Assembly: GCA_947683425.1 (NCBI GenBank)
Contig: CANTUQ010000070.1
Span: 2,816,001-2,880,000 of the forward strand
DNA from: Excoecaria cochinchinensis
Lineage: Eukaryota > Streptophyta > Magnoliopsida > Malpighiales > Euphorbiaceae
Direction of reading: 5' to 3'
DNA: 64,000 bases
Of this stretch, positions 23,296 through 34,440 are shown piece by piece. The translations under genes and the position numbers were made by a program. Position 1 is the first letter of the stretch; each line of letters begins with the position of its first letter. Under the pieces are notes generated by a model. It was given only the letters and a program-made list of their open reading frames with translations, was not told the DNA's origin and did no database searches.

Positions 23296-23796
23296 TTAAC
23301 AAGCTTCCTTTTGCTGCTTGATCATGGTGATATAAGCCTCTCGGGACGCTTTCTGGTCCCCTCTCACAATAGCCACGCCCCTCCCGGTGGGAATTTTCAT
23401 CACCATATATCGGACGCTGGTGACGGCTCCAGTTTGAACGAGAAAGGGCCTTCCAAAAATGGCATTATAGGTAAATATTAAGTCAATTATCATAAAACAT
23501 ACCTTGCAGGTGTGAACCATCGCCTCTTGTCCGAGCTCCACGAAAAGTTCGACTGATCCGATCACCGGGATGGTGGCATTGCCTAATCCGATCAGAGGCA
23601 TTGCATTCGGCTTTAGCTCCTCGACCAGCAGTCCCATCGCTTTGTATGCCTGCAAGGTGAGCACGTTGACTGCGCTGCCGTTATCCACTAGGATTCTCCT
23701 GACATCAAAATTATTGATGCGTGCTCTGATGACGAGCGCATCCTTGTGGGGGAACACGATGTCTCGGGCATCGTCGCTGGACACCGTGACAGGCAT
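23296..23796 (-). CDS. TE2 retropepsin-type protease domain
   Basis: 166 open codons. Contains VDNGSAVNVLTLQAYKAMGL, where DNGS replaces the usual D-T/S-G active site of retroviral-type aspartic proteases, followed by GLGNATIPVIGSVELFVELG and NAIFGRPFL, the flap and C-terminal landmarks of the Tat-lineage protease. The matching TE3 copy (54454-54948) is clearly homologous. The frame ends TMIKQQKEAC, after which TE3 continues into RT but TE2 does not: the next 190 bp are non-coding. The protease would mature gag; it is probably inactive or only borrowed, since the upstream gag frame is broken. Confidence 0.85.
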   Translation of the reverse strand: MPVTVSSDDARDIVFPHKDALVIRARINNFDVRRILVDNGSAVNVLTLQAYKAMGLLVEELKPNAMPLIGLGNATIPVIGSVELFVELGQEAMVHTCKVCFMIIDLIFTYNAIFGRPFLVQTGAVTSVRYMVMKIPTGRGVAIVRGDQKASREAYITMIKQQKEAC

Positions 23797-24171
23797 AGAC
23801 TGCTCGGTCCTCTAAGAGAGATATACTCCCTTCCCCCTCTTTTTCCTATAGAGCTCCTCCGCGTAAGTCGATCATCCTGAGATCATATTCACTGTTCCTG
23901 TGCTTGACCTACTCGGGCCCGCACTCTTGGGGTTTCTTCACTCCTCGTCCTCATCTGATCTATAGTCGGCCTGCTCAAGATCCAGCCGTTTACAGGGACT
24001 TGCCCCTCTGGCGGGTCGGATGAATCTCTGGAGGACTCCTCTTTGCACCAGGCATTCAATTTCCTTGAGCAGTGAGTGACACTCGTCGGTAGAATGACCG
24101 ACGTCTCTGTGAAACTCACAATACGGACTCTGATCCCTTCGGTGCTTGCTCCGACTGGACAGCCTCTTGGG
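23797..24171 (-). pseudogene. TE2 frameshifted gag C-terminus and gag-protease linker
   Basis: In-frame gag sequence resumes after the 24172 stop in a shifted frame: a CEFHRDVGHSTDEC zinc-knuckle-like motif, HSLLKEIECLVQRGVL, then an Asp/Arg-rich linker. An open stretch in the neighbouring frame (23889-24347) is probably a shadow. A TAG lies within the linker at about 23850, so this link to protease is also broken. Confidence 0.6.
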
Positions 24172-25617
24172 TCAGTTGATTGTGTGGTGGTTCTTTTTAA
24201 TCCAGGCCAGCACTTTGGAGGGACTGATGTTGAGCGGGGTAAAGCCCTGAGGTGTCGAATCACTCGCCTTACCCGAGGATTCACCCTTGGATATCTTCCT
24301 CTCGCTCCGGTGCTGCGGGCTTTTGAGCTCATCCGAAATGTTTTCAAGCCGCTCGGTCACTCTCTTTTTCGTGAAGGGCCGTCCATCAGGGTACCGAAGC
24401 CTGCTCAGCACGCTGGCTGGTCCGGCTCTACCAGTCCTCCGGGCCTCATTCGTCCGAATGTGTCGCTCGGCCCAGTCCATCAGCTCATGAAAATCCTGGG
24501 GGGTCGTTGTCACTGCAGATTGGGATGGAGGACAGTCGGCCGGGCGTCTCGCTAAGGCGGTCATCGCCATTTCTTCGCTTAGGCTCTTCACCTGCCCCAC
24601 AGCTTCTTGAAAGCGGTCGATGTAGTCCTTAAGGCTTTCATCGGCTCGCTCGTAGGAGCCACCCAGGTCACCTGTCGACCTCGATGAGGGTGCTCTGGCC
24701 TTAAATCTCGAGACTAAGAGCTCCTTGAGCTGCCAGAAGGAGACGATCGACTCCCGTGGGAGCTTCCAAAACCATCTCAAGGCCTGTCCCCCAAGGGTGG
24801 TGGGGAAAATCCGGCAAATAGCCCTCTCATCGCTGGCGTACGCCTGCGCTTTCAACAAGAACTTAGCCACATGAGTTGTGGGATCAGACTCACCCATGTA
24901 CCTACTCATCCTGACGTCTCTCCACCTGGGAGGCATCTGAAACTCAATGATTTCTCTGCAAAACGGGGAAGCCTGGCTTTTGCGGGTTCTTGTCTTGGGT
25001 ATGTTCTTTTTGGAGCTTGTCAAGCCAAACTGCTCCAGTTTCCGTTTCAGCCACTTGTCCCCCTTGCTGAAAATCACAGAGCCGGGGTCCTGACGTGAGC
25101 TCCTCGAAACAGAGCGAGTAGGCGCACACAAATAGGACAAGTCGTCCTCGTCGCTTGAAGTGGAGGGTTCAGCGTGGTGGTAGGCAGAGCCTTTACCGGA
25201 TAACGCTATTCCTTTCCCTTTATCGCGGCGTCCCGGGCTCTCGGCATCGCGTCTCCTTGTATCTTGAGCCCCTGGCTCGTTAATGGAGATCCCTTTGCTT
25301 CTTCTTCCTCCGAAGTCTTCGTCCATGGGATAGCTCCCATGAACTCTTTCGAAAATCTCGGGCATTTTGCCCTTTTGGAGCGTTTGGATTATGCTTTTGG
25401 TGAAGTCACTGAGTATAGCGCGCATGTCGCGGACAGTGACGAAAGAATCCTCTCAGTATTCTAAGACGGCGTCGTTTGACTCAGGAAGGGGGGTGGTCTC
25501 CATTAGGGACCTGACAGGCTCTTCCCCCCCTTGCGAGGTGCCTAAACTGGCACATTTATCTCTTTCTTGGTCGAATTCCATGGGGGTCGTATTCTCGTTG
25601 GATCGTGAGTTCGACAT
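24172..25617 (-). pseudogene. TE2 gag with one internal stop and a 3' frameshift
   Basis: The start is the ATG at 25617 (MSNSRSNENT), just after the primer site and matching MASSRSNEHT of TE3. After about 59 codons an in-frame TGA (near 25458) interrupts it; the frame then stays open from 25425 to 24172 (417 codons). It includes FGGRRSKGISINEP, WLKRKLEQFGL, FCREIIEFQMPPRWRDV and a capsid-like block IFPTTLGGQALRWFWKLP ... DYIDRFQEAVGQVK. After the stop at 24172 homology continues in another frame, where CEFHRDVGHSTDEC forms a zinc-knuckle-like motif, so a frameshift separates it. Retrotransposon gag of Ty3/gypsy type, acting as the particle protein. Confidence 0.82.
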
Positions 25618-25618
25618 G

Positions 25619-25639
25619 CTTCTCAACGAGAACATCAAA
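25619..25639 (-). other. TE2 primer-binding-site-like sequence
   Basis: Immediately inside the 5' LTR the minus strand reads TTTGATGTTCTCGTTGAGAA. TE3 has TTTGGTGCTTTCGTTGGGAG at the same place (58869-58889). Position supports a primer site; I cannot name the tRNA. Confidence 0.55.
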
Positions 25640-26108
25640 TGATAAAACCCTGGATGTCTTTACAGGGAGAGGGAGGAATCGAACGATCAGATGAGAGTGA
25701 CCCTGCATGAAAGAATGCCCGGTCGGACCAGGCGTAAGCACTCCGAAACTTAAGTTAGTAGCTTAGAGGGAGAGAATGCTTAGAGAGAGAATGCTGAGGA
25801 TTCAATACCTGAGTCCATCGTTGGCTGGGTTATTTATAAGAGATGGTTGAGGGGCACTTGAGTGCCTAGGGAAGTGATTACTGGCAGCCAGAGTAGGTTT
25901 CCGGCGAAGTGACAGGGAGCAGGTGGCTGATGTGGGCGCTGCCTTGTGTCAGACAACTGATGGGACTGGCTGTCACATCGTGCGATCGGCTGGGTGCGCT
26001 GCCTAGAAGCTCGTGCCTGTTCACTCTTAGCTCTTGGACCTTGGGCCTTGCCAGTTCATTGGGCCGACTAGATGAGTATTTGTGCAAATGATATTTGCTG
26101 GGTTATCA
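25640..26108 (-). repeat. TE2 5' LTR
   Basis: 469 bp, TGATAAAACC ... GGTTATCA, followed by the TSD AGTAC. A minus-strand TATAAATA lies at 25831-25838 as the likely core promoter of the element. Confidence 0.92.
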
Positions 26109-26113
26109 AGTAC

Positions 26114-28118
26114 TATTATACTAATTAATTACGTAAGATTACTAAAAAAAAAAGCTGTATAAAAATATAATTTATTTTTGAATTTATTGAAGATTTTAAT
26201 ATATTACTATTTTTAATTGTTTGTAGGAAAAAGCAATTATACGATACGTTTGCAAGATAAGGTATTAAAAAATATAGTTAAGTTTAGTACTAAAAGTTCA
26301 TGTTATATGATAAATATTTATCGATTATATGTATATATATATATAGGATCAATTGTTTTCTGCAAAACTGCCATAACATGCACCAAACGATTCAAACGAT
26401 TCTTATGTGCAAGAAAGGGAGAAGAAACGTCAAATTAGGTAACAATTAATGGCATTATTTTTCTCTTTTTTTCCTCCAAACTGAAAAGTTTCCTTTGACA
26501 TATTTTCCAAAAAGGCAATTATGAGAAAACAAAAACCACATGGAATTTGTCATACATCATGCTGACTACGGTTCCATAATGAACAATTTTTGTACTACAT
26601 TGGAAAAGCCCCAACAACAATTTCAAAGTTTTGATTTGTATCTGAATCAACATAATATATATAGTAGCACCACATGTTAATTCACTCCTGGCTTCATGTG
26701 ATTTGTTAGATTATTATTATATAAGCATGATCATAACATTTTGATAAAATTAAATGTCAGAATTTCATGACAATCCAAGCCACATTGTTGTTTTAATACG
26801 TAGAATATTATACGCAATTGTTGGTTAATGAAAGTTTGGTGTTTGAAGCAGTTGTAGGATTGTAACTCACCCATACAAATATCTACATAATCATAAAACA
26901 TGATAAACTCTCAACTAATGCTATACCAGTGACTATAATGAAACCACTTCCTAAGCATTTGCATTTCCTAAAATGCCTACAAATCACATAAAGAACTCAG
27001 TAAACGCGAACACATAAGAGGTTTTTTCCCAAAATGATAGCATGTTCCTTAAGGTACGTATTTATTGAAACTCATTGCAAAGTTGCACTGTAAACTCCAC
27101 GATAGTCATGACAACCAATTAGGTCATATTGTTTTTCATCGTCTTTGTTTGAAGTTTTCTCTGATTACATTATTTAACATAAAGAATGCAAGTCATGTGT
27201 CACAACTTAATTAGGAGGAATCATCTACTTTCACAGGCTACAAAGTCTACAAACCATTGTTTAGCCCTCGAAAAGGCATCTGGTAAGGTTCAGCCTTAGA
27301 ACCTCCACATATATATCTATGATCCCCATATAAATATTAGCGCTTGCTAGATGTGGAATTCAACACACAAGAATGCCCTTGTGACATCTCCACACATACT
27401 CCACCATATCTTAGAAGCCTTCATTAACAGAGATTAAATGTCTCCTTGTCTACGTGAGCATAGAGGGATGACGATATGGCGGATACTCTGAAAATTTGTT
27501 CTACACCCATCCCTGACTCCTTAAAATTATTCCACACTCCTCCCAAAACCATTTATTAATACTCGTGTGTGTCCTCTCATTTAACTAATTATAGGATTCA
27601 TACTTTAAATATCAATTTTAATAAAAATCACAAAGTACAGTTTTGAAAGTTTTTAAACAAGATACATATCTAAATAAAAGGCTACGTAAATGAGTCATAA
27701 ATTAAAAAGTGTACATAAACAACATATAATGCACAAAACAATACTTTACCAAATTAGGGCACATACAACATAAGATTCAAGGCAAGACAACATCCTCTTG
27801 AGACAACAAACATTTATATTGAGCTGTCGAAGTAAACCTAGGGAGGGTAAAACACAAGATTGTGAAAGTTTAAATTTGCAATCACTTGTAGTTTCTCAAA
27901 TCAAAGCAGCAAAAGCAAACCAAAGAAAAATACAAAAATTGTTAATGTCAATAAAGAAGTTCTCAAATGTTAAAACCAAAGAAGCACAATTGCAAGGAAT
28001 TTATTTTAAAATATAAATACAATTAGGAACTATAAATAGAATTCCCCGTGAAGTCATTCCAAGTCAGCTTCACAAGTGAAAAGTGGTGAAATTAAATAAT
28101 ATCTATTAAAAAGAATTT
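26114..28118. other. Gene-free AT-rich spacer with a repeat fragment
   Basis: No gene seen. Bases 26349-26690 are a direct, diverged copy of 14605-14915 on the other side of TE2. They share long identical runs around ATGAGAAAACAAAAACCACA and the segment CATCATGCTGACTAC. The rest, including a weak plus-strand open stretch at 27798-28016, has no recognisable features. Confidence 0.5.
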
Positions 28119-28120
28119 TA

Positions 28121-28334
28121 CTGTGTTCGTTTTATAATAGCTGTCATTTTTATTATTTTAACTAAAATTAAAAAGTATTAATTAAATTTAAATTTAAAAT
28201 AAAATTGAGTAATTTAATGCAAAAATTTAAATATAATTGATTAATTTTTATTAAAAAAATAAAAATTTAAAAGTGACAGATAAATAAAATTTAAATTTTA
28301 TTCAAAAATAACAAATATTATATAACGAAATGAG
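28121..28334. mobile_element. Stowaway-like MITE
   Basis: 214 bp flanked by TA on both sides (28119-28120, 28335-28336). The left end CTGTGTTCGTTTTATAATAG and the inverted right end CTCATTTCGTTATATAATAT are imperfect terminal inverted repeats of the kind found in Tc1/mariner-related Stowaway MITEs. Inner CTGTCA/TGACAG words are also inverted. The interior is AT-rich and non-coding. Confidence 0.72.
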
Positions 28335-28336
28335 TA

Positions 28337-29128
28337 ATTAATAACACATAAAATATAATTTTATAAAATTTGAGACAAATAAATATCGAAGTTTTAATTC
28401 TGTCGTCTCAATTTTTTAAATGCACCCGTTTCTTACTTAAATATCGAAGTTTTGTCTCAAATTTATACACAAATCTAATGATAAGCACTCCAAGTGGGAG
28501 CATTAACGGCCTCAAACATATCCGAAACCAATAAGAATACCACAAGTGATGCTATCTTATGGTGCATTAGCATTTGACTCCAGAATAACACTACAAGGAT
28601 AAATGCTATCCTAAACAGGTAAGAAATCACGATGGAACTTCAGAATAAGATTATAGACATGCACGCAATTTTTACAAGAAAACTCCAGAGTGAGAATACC
28701 AACAACATAACTGAGCTCTTTTGGTTAAGACATGTAGGACAACAGCAAGACTTGAAAGTATTACATAATTTCAAAACTGCACCCAATATGACATTTAAAT
28801 CATATTAGATCCCACGAGGAGCTAATATGTATCAGTACGCGCTAAAATCAACAGACAAATTAAAAGATGAGGGTTTTGTATATAAAAATTGAATTAAATC
28901 TAATAGAAATAAAGTAAATAAAATATTAAAAATAGAATCAGAATAAAGAAATCTCGGAATCCAGCACATTCACTATTAAGTTGATTTGTTTATCAACACC
29001 AACCATAATTAATCGCAATTCAAATATTCGTCATGATATTAATATCTGTCATTCCTTATGATTAGTAAAATAAAAACATGTATTCTACTCTAGTCTTGCT
29101 ATCTAATAATATTAGATACGATTTAACA
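28337..29128. other. Gene-free AT-rich spacer
   Basis: No coding region, repeat array or RNA gene recognised between the MITE and the LINE tail. Confidence 0.5.
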
Positions 29129-29566
29129 TTTTTTTTTGAAATAAACCTTTCATTAACAAAAAATCAGCCAATAACAAATCAATTAAAAATGGAGGTGGAC
29201 AAGTCCGCTCTCCACAAACTGACCTAGAATTCACCTGAACATGAGTCATTTGCCTCTCCTTCAGCCAGCTTATATCTTCTTGGATCGCCAAATCTTTAGA
29301 TATATGTGGTGCATAACATCCATCAAATGCCCCATGTTGAGCAGCTAAGCAAACCCCCAAATGATCCCCAATTATAAGAGCAGTACCCATCAGCCTCAAA
29401 CACCACAGCATCCACATTGCAAGTCAGCCATCCTAATGTTGGTTTTTACCAATTTAACACAATAGGATCTACAGAGCACTTAACACCAACCTTCTGAACC
29501 TCTGCTAACTTCCATTGATTAAAATCAGATCGAGCAAGGTTGAGAACCATATTAGGAGGATTTCTC
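29129..29566 (-). pseudogene. 5'-truncated LINE tail with RNase H remnant
   Basis: On the minus strand the segment ends in a run of A (T run at 29129-29137 on plus), the usual LINE 3' end. It encodes pieces of a plant LINE-type RNase H: LTCNVDAVVFEADG, then SWLKERQMTHVQV, then PPPFLIDLLLADF near the C-terminus. Frames are broken and internal parts are missing. It abuts the poly(A) end of the larger LINE, so that LINE may have inserted into this older one. Confidence 0.65.
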
Positions 29567-30233
29567 TTTTTTTTTGATAAGCCAAAAAGTTTTAGAAAAC
29601 AAAAGGATTTACAGAGAGGCAAAGAGTGCCTCGCAAACAATAAAAAAACAGAGAACACCACAGACCAAATAGAAATTTAACCAGTTTAGCAAAAACCACA
29701 AAACCATGCTAAGGCGTCGCTGTAAGGAAAGGACAGGCACCACATATGCGAAATTGATGGCAAATTTACAAGATCGTGATCAGCTAGCTCTGTAAAACGG
29801 AGGCCTCCACCCCTAGCAAGCTATAATCCAAACTGAATTCCAGAAAGATCCCAGCAGTAGCTTGGACAACAGACATCAATAATACCAGCAGCACCACAAC
29901 TCCCTCCAACTAAACCAAATCTAACTAAAATAACCAAGCAATAAGCTCAGCGCTCCTGTGCACCCCCTGTGCACCCTCTGTGGAAGCTATCCTCCTCAAA
30001 AAACCAAATTTAGCAGCAAAGATCCAAATGCTTAGATTAGAGGCCCGAGTTCAAGAATCTCTATAAGTGTGGGAAGAGGACGAAAGAAGAATATTCATGA
30101 TAACAGCAGACATACATATACGAGACACGCTCCAGGATGGTAAACATTCTCAAGCCAAAATTGAACCCATTGCAGCAGCCCCTCAACTATCCCCGCAAGA
30201 GTCCAAACTTAGCAGAAAAACCTCTGCCTAGGA

Positions 30234-33200
30234 TCAGATTAGCCATGCCACTAAATCAGCCCGTCGATAAACTCCCTGTTTAGCAAGAGCATCAGCAAAG
30301 TGGTTGCACTCCCTTCGTCTGTGAACAAAATAAACATCCTTAAGCCTATAAGAGTTATTTTTGATGTCGTTAAACACATGCCCCAGTTTCCAAGGTCTGT
30401 CTACTCCATTAGTGGATAACCAAGATACCACATTCAAAGAGTCTAGCTCAAAACATACACCTAAATTCTGACCAGCAAGAAAATCAGTTGAAATTTGTAG
30501 AGCTTTTTGAACTGCCATGACGTCCGCCACTGAGGAGTTATTGATCCCAATATTACATGAGAATAAGCACACTATGAAACAATCAGAATTCCTAAGCACA
30601 CCTCCAATCCCCGCTGGGCCTGGATTTCCGAATGATGAACCATCCGTGTTCCATTTCACATAACTTGGGTTAGGAGGGGACCAAAGACTGACAGGCCTGG
30701 GTACGCTACAAGATTGAAGTTTTTTGATACCATTAGATGCTAAAAATAGACTCTGCCCTTTTAAACTATTCAAATCCTGATGAGAGTTGATCCAAAAGGA
30801 GGCTCGAGCTAGACTCAGGTGAAACAGGGAGGCCGAACTTACCAGTTTACCCGAGAAGATCACATCATTTCTCTCTAGCCATATAGTCCAAATGCAGGAT
30901 AAGAATATGATACACCAAACCTTTTGTTGAGAGATGGCTCTCGCAAAACAAGGCCATTGAATCACGAGATCGTTAAACCGCTCTGGAATGCAAAATTCAT
31001 AGCCCCACCATTTGATGATATTATACCACAAAGTCGCTGAGACTATGCAAGTGACTAGCAGGTGGTTAGTATCCTCGTTCGAATTCTTACACATGGGGCA
31101 GAAAACATCATTGGACTGCAGAATACCCCTACTCGCCAGGAAGCTTCTAGTGCTGATCCGATTTTGCAAGCAAAACCAGAAGAAGAGTTCAACCTTGGGT
31201 GGTGCAAGCTTTTTCCATAGAAACGAAGAGTAAGGCTTCAGATCAGATGAGGGGGTGGAGAGGCTAGAAAGAAATAGACTTGCCGATTTTACAGAGAATA
31301 CCCCCTTCGAATCATGTACCCATATTTTCCTATACATTCTTCCCAGCGAAAGAGAGAAAGAGTTAATCAGTGTTTCCAATTCTACAAGCATTTCCCGTTC
31401 CCAAACCATGAGGACCCTCCTCCATTTCAACTCCCAGTGCCAAGTACCCCTTGACCAGTTACCACATTCCTTCACTTTAGCATCACCCTGGAGTGAGATT
31501 TTATACAGTCGAGGGAACTTGATTTTTAATGGTTCATCCACGATCCACCTGTCATGCCAAAATAAACAGGCATCTCCCTTTCCTACATCTACTGCTAAGC
31601 ATTTTGAGAAGATGGGGGAGGATCTAACCTTATCGATGTCTTTCCATACCAAGGAGGGATTATGCGAGGCAATAGTAGATGGAATTAAGCAGTTATCAAT
31701 ACCATATTTCTTGTAGATCAGCTTCTGCCAGATAGCCTTACTGTTAGGTTGTAGCCTCTAGAACCATTTAAATAAAAGACAATGATTCCTCTGAGAAATA
31801 GAGCTGACCCCCAAACCTCCAAGGAACTTGGGCTATTCAATCTTGTTCCATTTCACTCTACAAAAGGGTCTCTTGCTGTCATTGCCTCTCCAAAAGAAGT
31901 TCCGCATTATGGAGGTTAGAGACTTGATGATCCCAGCTGGAATCTTAAAGAAGGACATGTAGTAGATAGGGAGGCTCATCAAGGTTGCTTTAATGAGAGT
32001 GAGCCGACCAGCCGGAGATAAATATTTCCCCTTCCATCCGGCTAGCTTGTCTTGAAAATTCTGAATCACCGGATTCCAAGTCTCACTTTTCCTTGGATTT
32101 GCCCCCAGAGGCAGGCCAAGATACACGTAGGGCAACTGTTGAATATTACACATCACAATATTGGCACAGCTCTCTAACCATTCCTGCCCCACATTAATTC
32201 CGATTAAAGAGCTTTTATGGAAGTTTATTTCTAGCCCTGATATTTCTGCGAAGACCTTTAGAACTCTCTTCATCTGCTGGATGTTTTCTATGTTTGGTTC
32301 TAGAAATATCACTGTATCATCCGCATACTGGATGTGAGTGATTTCCAATTCCTCCGAGGAGACTCGAGCTGGGTTTATACCTTTCAAAAGGCTGACCTCT
32401 TTTGCCTTTTTAATGAGAAATGAAAGGCCTTCAGCAGCTAAAATGAAGAGGAAAGGAGAGAGGGGGTCTCCCTGCCTGAGCCCACGGGAAAGATGAAATT
32501 CCTGGGTTGGGGAGCCATTGACAAGAACTGACACTTTTGCAGAGCCAATGCACTTCCTAATCCATGATCGCCATTTTGATCCGAAATTCATGAGTTCTAT
32601 AACTGAGCTAAGGTAATCCCAGTTTACAGAGTTAAAAGCTTTATGGAAATCCACTTAAAAAATGACACCACTTTGATTGCAGCTTTTTAAGGAGTGGATA
32701 AGTTCATTAGCAACCATAACACCATCAAGGATCTGTCTACCCTTGATGAATGCACACTGTTCTTCAGATATGATCTCTCCCACAACATTCTTCAATCTAT
32801 TTGCCAACAACTTTGCAATGATTTTGTACATACTGCCAATCAAGCTAATAGGGCGAAAGTCTTTAAGCTTATCTGCCCTTACCACTTTGGGGATGAGAGT
32901 GATGAAGGAGGATGAGGCACCACTTGGGAGAGTGCCATCTTCATAAAACTTAACCACCATATCAAAAATGTCAGTCCCAATAATACCCCACGCTGCTTTA
33001 ATAAAGGCAAAATTGAAACCATCCGGTCCAGGAGCCTTAGAGCTATCACAGCTCCAGATCGTAGCTTTGACCTCTTCAATGGAGAAAGGTAGCTCCAAGA
33101 ATTTAGCCAAGGATGGGGATAGCTTCTTAAAATAGTTATGAGGAAAGGAGGGCCTGTTGTTGGAGCTTTCACTATAAAGATTCTTATAGAACTCATGGAT

Positions 33201-34382
33201 TTCCTGCTTGATTCCCACCGGGTCTGAAATTGTGCCGCTTTCTGTTTCCAGCCTCCCTATATTGTTGTGACAGGCTCTCATTGCAGCAGACATGTGAAAG
33301 TATTTAGTATTTTGGTCTCCTTCCTTTAACCATTTTATTCTAGACTTTTGCCTCCAGATAGATTCCCTAGCTTTTAATTTGCCCCGTAGATCACTAATGA
33401 GAGAATTTCTTTTGCAAATCATAAATCCCCCGATTACCTCATGAAGATCTTCACTTTCTAAGTCACAATCCAGAGCATCGATTTCTTCCTCAAGTTTAGA
33501 GATGGCCGAATCAACATTTCCAAATTGGTTTTTGTTCCATTTAATAATGGATTTTTTGACCAGTTTTAGCTTAGCCTGTATACTGCTCCCTAATGAAATC
33601 CCAATGTTAGACCACCACTCGTTAATATTCTTCATGAATTCTGCATCCTGTAGCCATGCATTTAAGAATTTAATGGGTCTTGTCCCCCAATTGATTTTTG
33701 AGCAAGATAAGATAAGGGGGGAGTGATCCGATATGGTCTTACGGAGAGCATTCTGGATTATGTCTTAGATACACAATAGCCAGTTTTTGTTTATTAAGAA
33801 GCGATCTATTCTGCTTTGGCTTACTGAGTTCCCCCAAGTAAATTTCCTACCAGTCAGGGGGACATCAATTAACCCAGAGCTAGAGTAGAATTCTTGGAAT
33901 TTCTTGTCTTTTCCATTAAGGACTCCCCTCCATCTATCCGCAGGGCTTAGAACAGCATTGAAATCCCCTCCTATGAGGATAGGGAAATCATCATCCAGGA
34001 GATTTGCCAATTGAGACCACAATTCTGACTGTTTCTGTTCTTCGCAAGGGGTATAGACAACAATTATCCAACAAGTTAAATTGAACTCCATCAAGATTCC
34101 TTTAACTACTATCCAACTCTGACCCATGAGGTGACTGCGTTTTTGAAAGGACCCCGAATACCATGTAATTAAAATGCCCCCACTACTACCTACGGCATCT
34201 ATAGCAAGCCAGTCAGATTTCTTTTTTCTCCAAAGTTTTCTAATCAGGATCGAATTAATCCCCTGCATTTTTGTTTCCTGCAGCAGCACCATATCTAGGT
34301 TATTTTTCCAAACACAGGAAACCCCTAAACCTTGTTTAATGTTTGAGTTTAATCCCTTGATATTCCAAGACAAGACGATCAT
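30234..34382 (-). pseudogene. LINE ORF2: AP endonuclease, reverse transcriptase, zinc-binding domain, RNase H
   Basis: One reading frame of 1383 codons runs from MIVLSWNIKG to the RNase H end without any frameshift. It is broken only by stops at 33765-33767, 32655-32657, 31833-31835 and 31758-31760. The endonuclease has SWNIKGL, LQETK, GGDFNAVL and SDHSPL. The RT has FRPISLIGSMYKIIAKLLAN, RGLRQGDPLSPFLF and an intact YADD. Next come an RT-associated zinc-binding segment (CPMC...H...C) and a plant-type RNase H starting WNTDGSSFGNPGPAGIGG with conserved E, D and H-containing blocks. The protein would nick target DNA and copy the LINE RNA. The 32655 stop replaces a Lys codon in GVIF-K-VDFHKAF, the RT catalytic region. 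Confidence 0.9.
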
Positions 34383-34440
34383 AGGAGCAGATATGACAAA
34401 ACGGACCCCAGAACGAACCTCAAGAGCCCGACTGGCACCT

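Larger units (their letters stand above)
15294..26108 (-). mobile_element. Non-autonomous Tat-type LTR retrotransposon (TE2)
   Basis: Two direct LTRs (15294-15738 and 25640-26108) are flanked by the 5-bp TSD AGTAC (15289-15293, 26109-26113). A purine tract adjoins the left LTR and a primer-site-like sequence adjoins the right one, so the element runs on the minus strand. From its 5' end it encodes gag and protease only; RT, RNase H and integrase are absent, replaced by about 190 bp at roughly 23100-23290. Between there and the 3' LTR lies a minisatellite region and a multi-exon gene on the opposite (plus) strand. LTR, gag and opposite-strand gene are related to those of TE3. A 2.8-kb element is nested at 16941-19751. 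Confidence 0.92.

Noticed and set aside
27261..27500. Possible tRNA or small RNA gene
   Set aside because: No cloverleaf, A/B boxes or other RNA gene signature could be found by eye.
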